Source: a virus. From it: a stretch of DNA of 35,124 bases. This document shows, piece by piece, positions 1-6,646 of this stretch. The notes under the pieces are model-generated. The model was not told where the DNA came from. It saw only the letters and a list, made by a program, of their open reading frames with translations, and did not search any database. Position 1 is the first letter of the stretch; the number at the start of each line of letters is the position of its first letter. The translations under genes and the position numbers were made by a program. Location of the stretch: positions 1 through 35,124 of the IMG/VR virus record IMGVR_UViG_3300042327_000272; one strand, 5' to 3'.

Positions 1-249
1 GTGCGCGGCACCCTACACAACGGGTGCAATGCTTTGCTCGGTAAGGTAGAGAATAACTACAAACGCTACGGCGTGGTTAATCTTGCGGCCTTCACTCACG
101 GTGCAGCCGCCTACCTACAGCGCCATGCCACAAACCAAACAGGGTTCCTACACCCAACGTACAGAACCGATGACGAGAAAAGGTTGAAGCGCAATGCCAA
201 AGCAAGAGAGCGAAGAGCAGCGGGAAAGGAAGCGGGCATACCAAGCTAG
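1..249 (+). CDS. Endonuclease VII-like protein, C-terminal part (5' truncated by window)
   Basis: Only the last 82 codons are visible and the frame is open at the left edge, so the GTG at base 1 is probably an internal codon. The visible start, VRGTLHNGCNALLGKVEN, matches the second half of the recombination endonuclease VII zinc-binding region: V-R-G-x-L-x-x-x-C-N-x-x-L-G, where the cysteine belongs to the second zinc pair. A helix and a basic tail rich in Lys and Arg follow. Endonuclease VII cleaves branched DNA such as Holliday junctions before packaging; in phages of this group it stands in for T7 endonuclease I. The 3' end overlaps the next gene by 56 bases, and that gene is a second member of the same family. 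The family call is firm for a fragment; activity cannot be judged without the N-terminal HNH half. Confidence 0.72.
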   Translation: MRGTLHNGCNALLGKVENNYKRYGVVNLAAFTHGAAAYLQRHATNQTGFLHPTYRTDDEKRLKRNAKARERRAAGKEAGIPS

Positions 250-799
250 CTACCGCCTTGCCAACAAAGACAAGCATAGGCAGCAAGCTGCAAACTGGCG
301 GGCAGCAAATCGAGAGAAGGTTGCAGCGTCTAACGCAGCTTGGAAAATTGCTAATCCCCACGCAGTTAAGGAAGCGCACCTCAGAAGTAACTACGGCTTA
401 ACACTCGCTGGGTACGATACAATGTACTCCGCATGTGGTGGACTCTGCGAGATATGCAACGAGCCTATGTCGCACTTGTTGTCTGATGCACCAAGTAGTG
501 CTAAGGCTTGCGTAGATCACTGCCACTCGACAGGTAAAGTTCGCGGGTTACTGTGTCACAGGTGTAACAAGAGCCTAGCGTTCTTGGAAACCTTCGGCAA
601 GTCTGCAACCACATACTTAGAGAGAACGAAGATGAAAAGCGCGAACGAAGAAACGCAAAAGCAAGAGCAGCCCGTGCTGCAAGGAAGTCACCCGAGTGAG
701 GCGCTTGCAGGACGAATGGCCGAACCGGTGGTGGGTGAAGACTTCCCGCTAGGCTCAGCCTATTGTGGCACAGACGGTACTTGCGAAAGCTGCCAATGA
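194..799 (+). CDS. Endonuclease VII-like HNH protein (second copy)
   Basis: A 201-aa protein. Residues 1-60 are a highly charged basic helix. The core at about 65-140 has the endonuclease VII pattern: a YGLTLAGYDTM segment, a C85-E-I-C88 zinc pair, a V-D108-H109-C-H catalytic stretch, then G-K-V-R-G-L-L and a second zinc pair C121-H-R-C124-N. The C-terminal 50 residues are acidic and Gln-rich with no recognised domain. The family resolves branched DNA and mismatched heteroduplexes, so the expected role is clearing replication and recombination intermediates before packaging. The start at 194 lies inside the upstream Endo VII gene, preceded by AAAAGG. The stop overlaps the next start as ATGA. 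Two adjacent family members are unusual; this one may instead be a homing-type HNH relative with a long basic N-terminus. Confidence 0.8.
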   Translation: MPKQESEEQRERKRAYQASYRLANKDKHRQQAANWRAANREKVAASNAAWKIANPHAVKEAHLRSNYGLTLAGYDTMYSACGGLCEICNEPMSHLLSDAPSSAKACVDHCHSTGKVRGLLCHRCNKSLAFLETFGKSATTYLERTKMKSANEETQKQEQPVLQGSHPSEALAGRMAEPVVGEDFPLGSAYCGTDGTCESCQ

Positions 800-1575
800 A
801 CGGGCCGCGCATCAAGACGCTAGACATTGAGACTAGCCCGATTGTTGCGTATGTCTGGTCGCTGTGGAAAGTAAACATCGGCCTTAACCAGATCGTACAA
901 GAGTGGAGCATCCTCTCGTACTGTGTCAAAGACTTGGGCAAGAAGCAAGTACGTTACGTGGACACCAGCAAGAAGGCTGACCCCCGTGACGACAGCGACT
1001 TGCTCGTAGCATTACACGCAGAGCTTAGCGACTGTGACATCGTGATTGCCCAGAACGGCAAAGCGTTTGACTTGAAGAAGATCAACGCACGGTTCATTGA
1101 AGCAGGCCTGCCGCCAGTGCCACCGCTTAAAGTGATTGACACAATGCTAGTGGCTAAGGACGTAGCCAAGTTCACAAGCAATAAGCTGGAGTGGTTGAGC
1201 AAGCATCTTACGGATACACCTAAGTATGCCCACTCAGAGTTCCCCGGCATGGAGCTATGGACAGAGTGCTTGAAGGGTAACCCTAAAGCATGGCGCGTCA
1301 TGAAGAAGTACAACTGCATTGATGTACCGGCCACCGAGGAACTGTACCTCAAGCTCCGACCATACATGGTTGGTCACCCTAACGTAGCCGCATATTACGA
1401 TGACGAGAACACCCGTTGCCCACGGTGTGGCGGTACTCATCTGGAGAACGTCGGGCCAGTTTACACGCAGACCGGAGAGTACACCCGCTATCGATGCGGT
1501 ACGTGCTTTGGGTTTGCCCGTAGCCGGTACACCCAGAACAGTAAAGCCAAGCGACAAGCCCTTTTAGCAAACTAA
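796..1575 (+). CDS. DnaQ-like 3'-5' exonuclease with C-terminal zinc ribbon
   Basis: A 259-aa protein. The start at 796 is preferred over an upstream ATG at 763 because it overlaps the preceding stop as ATGA and places the first exonuclease motif at the usual distance. Exo I is L-D10-I-E12-T; the second motif is in NGKAFDLKKIN; the last acidic motif is in YNCIDVPATEELYLKL, giving a DEDD-type RNase H-fold nuclease. The C-terminus carries a zinc ribbon with C208-P-R-C211 and C234-G-T-C237. By family, it degrades single strands or 3' ends; in this position it probably works in host DNA breakdown or replication, as T7 gp6 does. The exact substrate cannot be read from sequence. Confidence 0.82.
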   Translation: MNGPRIKTLDIETSPIVAYVWSLWKVNIGLNQIVQEWSILSYCVKDLGKKQVRYVDTSKKADPRDDSDLLVALHAELSDCDIVIAQNGKAFDLKKINARFIEAGLPPVPPLKVIDTMLVAKDVAKFTSNKLEWLSKHLTDTPKYAHSEFPGMELWTECLKGNPKAWRVMKKYNCIDVPATEELYLKLRPYMVGHPNVAAYYDDENTRCPRCGGTHLENVGPVYTQTGEYTRYRCGTCFGFARSRYTQNSKAKRQALLAN

Positions 1576-1650
1576 CAGGATAGGTGTAACCCAAAGTGGT
1601 TGCATCTATCCGACCCACCCTGCGGGTGGAAACCTCCAAGGAGAACAGTA

Positions 1651-2052
1651 GTGTTCGGTGATATGAAACATAGCATAGTAGGACAGAAGCAAGAAGCTGA
1701 CCCAACAGGCCGTAGCCCGCATGAGGCAGGTGCCAAGCTCGATCAGGGTAAGGTACGACCAGCCCTCGTACTGGGTGGGTTTGCCCGTGCTCTCTGGGCA
1801 GTAAGTGAAGTAGGTAGCTTCGGTGCTATCAAGTACACAGAGAACGGGTGGGTGTCAGTCCCTAACGGGAAGGCACGGTACGAAGACGCAGACCTGCGAC
1901 ACTGGCTCAAGGACAAGATGGGCCAAGACAAGGACGAGGACAGTAACCTCACCCACCTAGCACACAAGGCATGGAATGCACTAGCTGCGCTAGACCTTGA
2001 GCTTCGCAAGAGAGAAGGCGAAGTACAGAAACCACAAGTGGTACGGATGTAA
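1651..2052 (+). CDS. dATP/dGTP diphosphohydrolase-type protein (DUF5664-like)
   Basis: A 133-aa protein starting at GTG 1651, chosen because AAGGAG at 1638-1643 sits 7 bases upstream; the ATG at 1663 would be 19 bases away. The core matches the N-terminal domain known as dATP/dGTP diphosphohydrolase (DUF5664): GAKLDQGKVRPALV, then GSFGAIKYTENGW, then a Y-x-D-A-x-L-R-H-W segment and THLAHKAWNALAALDL. Conserved His and acidic residues in an all-helical fold fit metal-dependent nucleotide hydrolysis. It sits between the exonuclease and ligase, so a role in adjusting purine deoxynucleotide pools during replication is plausible. The enzymatic role is inferred from the family name; it could equally be an unassigned MazG-like helical protein. 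Confidence 0.7.
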   Translation: MFGDMKHSIVGQKQEADPTGRSPHEAGAKLDQGKVRPALVLGGFARALWAVSEVGSFGAIKYTENGWVSVPNGKARYEDADLRHWLKDKMGQDKDEDSNLTHLAHKAWNALAALDLELRKREGEVQKPQVVRM

Positions 2053-2053
2053 C

Positions 2054-2302
2054 ATGGTAACCATTAACGGTAAAGCCATTACATTGGTAACACTTATATA
2101 CGGTAGTGAAATATCTATCCCGTTCGATAAGTCTGAATCTATTGAACTTGCAGTAGATTGCATGGGTATTACAGATGAAGCTAAGGCTGATCTATACTCG
2201 TTGCTTGAAGAATCCTTAGAGCAGGATACGCCTTACTTCGAAGCTATCGAGAAGGTGAAGACTGCACTCATTACACATTACGGAAGGTACCCGCATGGCT
2301 GA
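2054..2302 (+). CDS. Small protein of unknown function
   Basis: An 82-aa acidic protein. ATG 2054 lies just after the preceding TAA (2050-2052) with no clear Shine-Dalgarno, so it is probably translationally coupled. The N-terminal third looks like short beta strands (AITLVTLIYGSEISIPF) and the rest like helices (ITDEAKADLYSLLEES). No catalytic motif, signal peptide or membrane segment is visible. The stop overlaps the DNA ligase start by 8 bases, which supports it as a real operon member. I do not recognise the family. Confidence 0.6.
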   Translation: MVTINGKAITLVTLIYGSEISIPFDKSESIELAVDCMGITDEAKADLYSLLEESLEQDTPYFEAIEKVKTALITHYGRYPHG

Positions 2303-3233
2303 CTACATCGTACACAAAGCTATTGAAGCATCTGCCGTATCCGGCAAGACCAAGGCCCGACTTGAGGCAGAGACTGTGTGGGTCATCAGCCCCAAGTATG
2401 ATGGCTGTCATGCTGTCTTCTTGTTTGACAACGGTAGGTGTGTGGGTGTGTACTCCCGCTCTGGTGAGCGTGTGTTTAGCATGGACCATATTGCAGCTAG
2501 CCTGCTTGACTTGTACCCAATCCACCAAGGGCGCATCGCTATCACCGGCGAAGCATGGATGGTCGGTGAAGAGTTCAACGTAGTTAGCGGCACGTTCCGC
2601 CGACAGTCGCCGCAACCTCAGTTGCAGTTCGTGCCGTTCGACATCATCCCGTGGGACTACAACACGGACACAGCCAGTGGCCCAGTGGCGTACCTCGGTC
2701 AGCTTGACCATGTGCCGTACCCAGCGCCATACCGCAAGCGCATAAGGTCCTTGTGCGACATGCGCCGCGATGTAGTTAGCCAAGTGCTGCGGCCACGCTA
2801 CTTCGTGATAGGCAACACGCCATACTCAGCGGCTAAAGCAGCGGCTGACCTGTACGCTAAGGACCACAAGGCCCGTACGGACAGCTACTACGATGGCTCT
2901 ATCCTTGCTATGGCTAACGGCCTGTACGAGGTGGGCGCTGGTAAGGGTGGCGAGTTCATCAAGTGCAAGCCGCTCCTGAGCTACACCGTTAAGGTGACTG
3001 CCGTGATTGCAGACGTTGGTGCCAAGACTGGGAAGAACACCTGTGTCCTGTGCTTCGACCTTGATGGAGAAATCCAGAAGGTTAGCACAGGCCTGAGCCA
3101 AGAGCAGGTTGACCTGTTCGTACAAGACCCATACCAGATCATCGACAAGCACATCGAGGTCGAGGCAATGGGCAAGACTGTTAACAACTTACTACGGGAA
3201 CCCCGGTTCAAGGGGATTAGAACAGACGTATGA
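2295..3233 (+). CDS. ATP-dependent DNA ligase
   Basis: A 312-aa protein resembling T7 gp1.3. Motif I is S-P-K34-Y-D-G, with K34 the expected adenylated lysine. Later come a WMVGEEF segment, the acidic YYDGSILA motif (motif IV region) and K-C-K-P (motif V). The C-terminal 90 residues, from SYTVKVTAVIAD onward, fit the OB-fold that closes over nicked DNA. The family seals nicks using ATP during replication and recombination. GGAAGG lies upstream of ATG 2295 and the gene overlaps its upstream neighbour. The 3' end overlaps the RNA polymerase start as ATGA, tying the two together in one transcript. Confidence 0.92.
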   Translation: MADYIVHKAIEASAVSGKTKARLEAETVWVISPKYDGCHAVFLFDNGRCVGVYSRSGERVFSMDHIAASLLDLYPIHQGRIAITGEAWMVGEEFNVVSGTFRRQSPQPQLQFVPFDIIPWDYNTDTASGPVAYLGQLDHVPYPAPYRKRIRSLCDMRRDVVSQVLRPRYFVIGNTPYSAAKAAADLYAKDHKARTDSYYDGSILAMANGLYEVGAGKGGEFIKCKPLLSYTVKVTAVIADVGAKTGKNTCVLCFDLDGEIQKVSTGLSQEQVDLFVQDPYQIIDKHIEVEAMGKTVNNLLREPRFKGIRTDV

Positions 3234-5677
3234 CCGACTTGATGACACAGGTTAAAGTAGAAGAAGTAATGTACGTCGGCGGCATTAACCGTGCCGAGCG
3301 CACAATGGCCAAAGCGGAAGAAGCTGGCCGTGCCCACCAAAACCCATACGCTAAGGAGTTGTTCGATGAGTTTGTGTTACCTCTTGCAAGTGCCATCAAA
3401 GAAGACACCGACGCCAAGCGTGCCGGTCGCCGCCAAGCGCACACCATGCTACTTACTGGACTCGACCCGGATGCGGTTGCCTACCTCGCAGTCCGGTACG
3501 TTGTCTCCAACCTCTTGTCATCAAAGCCGGAAGACCACCGCAAGCTAGCCTACGGTATTGGTCGCACCATTCACCGTGAGCTAGTGCTTGCCCAGATCGA
3601 ACAGGAAGCCCCTGACCTGTATCACACACTGAGCAACGACTTTGCCCGCCGCCTGTCCAAGGACGAGCGCCACCGCCTGACTGTGTTCATGATGCAGGCA
3701 GAGAAGAACGGGCTTAACATTACTCAGTGGGACGTAGGTAGCCGCGAGCAAGTGGGCTTCTACCTGCTGGGTCTGCTGGAGGTTAGTGAGTTGGTGGTGC
3801 TGGGCGCTGAGCTACGCACTGGTTACAAGCGTGAGGCCCGCGAGGTTCTACTGCACCCTGAGATTGTTGAGCGCATCGACAAGATCAAGGCCTACGTATC
3901 CGTGTCCATGCCGGTATACGGCCCATGCGTTGAGCCCCCGCTCGACTGGGCACACGGCGTTATCGGTGGGTACCACACACCCAAGATGCGGAGCGCTAAC
4001 CCAACCCTCATTCACGGCCGCCGCTCTAGCCGTATGCTCGCCAAGGAGAATGACATGCCCGTAGTCTACGGTGCGGTCAACGCCTTGCAGCGTACAGCGT
4101 GGGCTGTCAATCAGCGTATGCTCGACACAGTGTATGCTGTGGCCAAGGAGTTCTCAACCAAGGAAATCGTTAGCCTCAATGACACGCCATCACCACCCCG
4201 CCCAAGCTGGCTTTCTGACGAGTGGGCTTCTAAGCTACCTAAAGACCAATGGCCTGCTGACAAACTCACAGAGTTCAAGCAGTGGAAGCGCGACATGGCC
4301 GAGTGGCACACAGAGCGCAAGCTGCTCGGAAGCCGATACTCCCGTTTCTACGCCGCTACCCGTGCAGCAGAAATGTTTAAGGCCTACCCTGCGATCTACT
4401 TTGTCTACTTCGCAGATAGCCGAGGACGCCTCTACCCACTCACGTATGGCCTCAATCCTCAGGGAAGTGACCTCAGCAAAAGCCTTATCCACTTTGCCAA
4501 GGGAAAGCCTCTGTCAAGCCCAGACGCGATCAAATGGTTCCATGTCCAAGGCGCTAACAAGTGGGGATTTGACAAGGCTACTCTCGAAGATCGAGTCGCT
4601 TGGGTTAAGGAGCGTACCGACCTCATACTATCCTTTGCCGACGACCCAGTTAATAACACAGGATGGACCGAAGCTGGCGACCCGTTACAGTTCTTGGCTT
4701 GGGCCTTTGAGTACGCAGAGTACCTACGAAATCCGAACTTCGTAAGCCGCATCCCAATCAGCATGGACGGTAGCTGCAACGGCTTGCAAAACCTGAGCGC
4801 CATGTTCCGTGACGAAATCGGCGGCGCTGCCACAAACCTTACGGCCAACACTGCGATGCGAGACATCTACGGTGACGTAGCCAAGGCTGCGACCAAGCGC
4901 CTTGCTGCTATGGTGCCAGAGGACGAGGCAGAGAAAGCCCTTATCTCCAAGTGGCTGGAGTTCGGCATTGCCCGTAGCGCGGTCAAGCGTTCCGTGATGA
5001 CCACGCCCTACGGTGTGACAGAGCGTACCGCGACAGAGTACATCGTCGATGACTACCTCCGCCACAACCTAGGCCCCACCTTCGACAAGACCGAGTACCG
5101 CCGTGCTGCCATCATCCTGATGAAGGCTGTGTGGCCCGCTATCGGTGACGTTGTGGTGAAAGGCCGCGAGGCTATGGACTGGCTCAAGAAGTCTGCACGG
5201 CAGATCGTCAAGGCCAACGAGCGTGAGGACAAGATGATTGTATGGCCCACGCCATCCGGCTTCCCAGCTAGCCAAGCCTACTACGAGGTAGAGGTACACC
5301 GTATCCGTACCCACCTGCACGGCCCCATGAAGATTCGTGTACACAGTGAGGCAGACGAGGCTGACCCAAAGCGCCATGCCAGCGGGCTTGCCCCGAACTT
5401 TGTGCATAGCATGGATGCAGCCCACCTGCACCTTAGCACTAACGACGCAGCGCTTGCCGGTATCGACAGCCTTGCCATGATTCACGATGACTACGGTACC
5501 CATGCCGAAGATGCCCAGAAGCTCTACGACATTATCCGTAAGCAGTTCGTAGCCATGTACCTAGCTTGCGACCCACCCGCCGAGTTGCTCAAGCTGTACC
5601 CTTACCTGACCCCGCCACCCACCAAGGGTAACCTTGACATCATGGAAGTGCTTGAGTCAGACTTCTTCTTCTCTTAA
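3230..5677 (+). CDS. T7-type single-subunit DNA-directed RNA polymerase
   Basis: An 815-aa protein, somewhat shorter than T7 RNA polymerase. The catalytic landmarks are present. Motif A is MDGSCNGLQNLSAM with D513. Motif B is K586-R-S-V-M-T-T-P-Y594-G, with the Lys-to-Tyr spacing found in T7. Motif C is IHDDYGTH with D753. NFVHSMDAAHL precedes motif C, and the protein ends ESDFFFS, resembling the C-terminal foot of T7 polymerase (DFAFA). It would transcribe virion and lysis genes from phage-specific promoters, and a candidate promoter begins 5 bases after its stop codon. Its place just upstream of the structural block is the phiKMV-like arrangement, in contrast to T7, where gene 1 is early. 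The thumb/N-terminal region is diverged, as expected for promoter specificity. Confidence 0.97.
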   Translation: MTDLMTQVKVEEVMYVGGINRAERTMAKAEEAGRAHQNPYAKELFDEFVLPLASAIKEDTDAKRAGRRQAHTMLLTGLDPDAVAYLAVRYVVSNLLSSKPEDHRKLAYGIGRTIHRELVLAQIEQEAPDLYHTLSNDFARRLSKDERHRLTVFMMQAEKNGLNITQWDVGSREQVGFYLLGLLEVSELVVLGAELRTGYKREAREVLLHPEIVERIDKIKAYVSVSMPVYGPCVEPPLDWAHGVIGGYHTPKMRSANPTLIHGRRSSRMLAKENDMPVVYGAVNALQRTAWAVNQRMLDTVYAVAKEFSTKEIVSLNDTPSPPRPSWLSDEWASKLPKDQWPADKLTEFKQWKRDMAEWHTERKLLGSRYSRFYAATRAAEMFKAYPAIYFVYFADSRGRLYPLTYGLNPQGSDLSKSLIHFAKGKPLSSPDAIKWFHVQGANKWGFDKATLEDRVAWVKERTDLILSFADDPVNNTGWTEAGDPLQFLAWAFEYAEYLRNPNFVSRIPISMDGSCNGLQNLSAMFRDEIGGAATNLTANTAMRDIYGDVAKAATKRLAAMVPEDEAEKALISKWLEFGIARSAVKRSVMTTPYGVTERTATEYIVDDYLRHNLGPTFDKTEYRRAAIILMKAVWPAIGDVVVKGREAMDWLKKSARQIVKANEREDKMIVWPTPSGFPASQAYYEVEVHRIRTHLHGPMKIRVHSEADEADPKRHASGLAPNFVHSMDAAHLHLSTNDAALAGIDSLAMIHDDYGTHAEDAQKLYDIIRKQFVAMYLACDPPAELLKLYPYLTPPPTKGNLDIMEVLESDFFFS

Positions 5678-5682
5678 ATTAT

Positions 5683-5696
5683 GGAACCTATACTAC
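5683..5696 (+). promoter_or_regulatory. Putative phage RNA polymerase promoter, copy 1
   Basis: The 14-base motif GGAACCTATACTAC lies in the short gap after the RNA polymerase gene. The same motif (W at position 3) recurs exactly at 8925, 23062 and 29367 on the same strand, each time before a gene block. The CTATA core resembles the melting region of T7-family promoters. Promoter function is inferred from recurrence and placement. Confidence 0.75.
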
Positions 5697-5699
5697 GCC

Positions 5700-5885
5700 A
5701 TGACACAGAACGTCGTTACCGTTAACCGACTGAGCAAGGAAGTCTTTGATGACTTTGCTAAGCAGTTCCGCCCAATCACACCCACTACCCAGACTACACC
5801 TATTGAGGTGGCTTACGCTCTGGGTATCCAAGCAGTCTTGCAAAAGCTGCGGGAAGGGTTGGTGGTAGATGCGCCTCGCAACTAA
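5700..5885 (+). CDS. Small protein of unknown function
   Basis: A 61-aa protein starting at ATG 5700. It has two helical stretches (LSKEVFDDFAKQF and PIEVAYALGIQAVLQKLREG) separated by a Pro/Thr-rich linker. The start is only 4 bases after the promoter motif, so a transcript from that promoter would be almost leaderless, and efficient translation may depend on read-through transcripts from the polymerase gene. The 3' end overlaps the next gene by 17 bases. No family is recognised. In related phages, small genes occupy this slot between polymerase and connector. Confidence 0.55.
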   Translation: MTQNVVTVNRLSKEVFDDFAKQFRPITPTTQTTPIEVAYALGIQAVLQKLREGLVVDAPRN

Positions 5886-6354
5886 GCTGGACCTACCTGC
5901 CTTGCTAGCAGCACTCACCTTCTTTGCCGAACAGGTGAAGGAGCAACCAGAGCACTACACTTTTGCCAAAGGGTATGACCTTAACTTTGCCTATGCCCAG
6001 CTTGCAAGCAGTATTACCCAGCCCTCACAGGGCGAGGTAGTCCTGTTCATTGATGGGTACATGGTATTCACTACGGTCGTTCAACCTTGGTACGGTGGTC
6101 AGCCATTCTTGCAAGAGTGGTTTACCATTAAGGTTGGTTTATCCCTCAACGGTACATCCGGTGTAGTCAAGTCACTTGAGGCATACGCTAGCTATAACGA
6201 GCTGCGTGGTGTGCTGGGTGGTGATAGCAGTCCTGTAAGTATCATGGCCAAGGCTTACGAGCAAAGCGGGTTCACCCCGTTAACCAAGGTTTACTTTAAG
6301 GAAACACAAGATGGGATTCATCCGACAGGCAGTAGCCAAAGTCACGGGGGCTGA
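5869..6354 (+). CDS. Unknown protein, possibly GNAT-like acetyltransferase fold
   Basis: A 161-aa protein. The second half, from LQEWFTIKVG through SIMAKAYEQSGFTPLTKVYFKE, resembles the end of GNAT acetyltransferases, where a helix after the acetyl-CoA site is followed by a G-F-x-P strand; a clear Q/RxxGxG/A acetyl-CoA loop is not evident. The N-terminus is helical (LDLPALLAALTFFAEQVKEQ). The last 15 residues are read in overlap with the next gene (44 bases), and the Gly/Ser-rich end looks unstructured. T7-group phages often carry a GNAT-like or structural protein between polymerase and connector genes, but function is not established here. Confidence 0.55.
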   Translation: MRLATKLDLPALLAALTFFAEQVKEQPEHYTFAKGYDLNFAYAQLASSITQPSQGEVVLFIDGYMVFTTVVQPWYGGQPFLQEWFTIKVGLSLNGTSGVVKSLEAYASYNELRGVLGGDSSPVSIMAKAYEQSGFTPLTKVYFKETQDGIHPTGSSQSHGG

Positions 6355-6646
6355 CGTACAAGCCGACCAAGCAGAACGTGCAGCACAGGACCAAGCAGCA
6401 GCTACCCGCTCTGCTGCCGATGCTGCCGCCCGAGCATCACAGGAACAGGCCGCACAGGCATCACGCTCTATGGACTCTAGCGCTGCCCGAGCAGCAGCAC
6501 AGGCACAGGCGGCTGACATGGCCGACAAGCCCGTAGAGAACCCCGACGTTCAGCTAGGCCGTAACAACGGCGTTAGCGCCAGCGGTGTGGCCCGTGCCCG
6601 CCGTGCCAAGTTCGGCACAGGCACCAGCGGTGGGGTTAGCATCTAA
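6311..6646 (+). CDS. T7 gp7.3-like tail assembly / host-range protein
   Basis: A 111-aa protein with an extremely Ala- and Gln-rich helical centre (about residues 15-75) and a basic, Gly/Ser-rich end, GVARARRAKFGTGTSGGVSI. The short N-terminal MGFIRQAVAKVTGA and the SGGVSI ending parallel T7 gp7.3, a small virion protein needed for tail assembly, and the gene sits immediately before the portal as gene 7.3 does in T7. AAGGA precedes the start. The stop overlaps the portal start as TAATG. Assignment rests on position, composition and the two ends, since the middle is too low in complexity to compare. Confidence 0.6.
   Translation: MGFIRQAVAKVTGADVQADQAERAAQDQAAATRSAADAAARASQEQAAQASRSMDSSAARAAAQAQAADMADKPVENPDVQLGRNNGVSASGVARARRAKFGTGTSGGVSI

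Noticed and set aside
4071-4745. Plus-strand frame of about 224 codons inside the RNA polymerase gene
   Set aside because: It lies entirely within a conserved catalytic gene in another frame and its product is Ser/Thr-rich nonsense.
3230-5677. Intein, intron or other insertion within the RNA polymerase gene
   Set aside because: The catalytic motifs keep T7-like spacing and order without an insertion.
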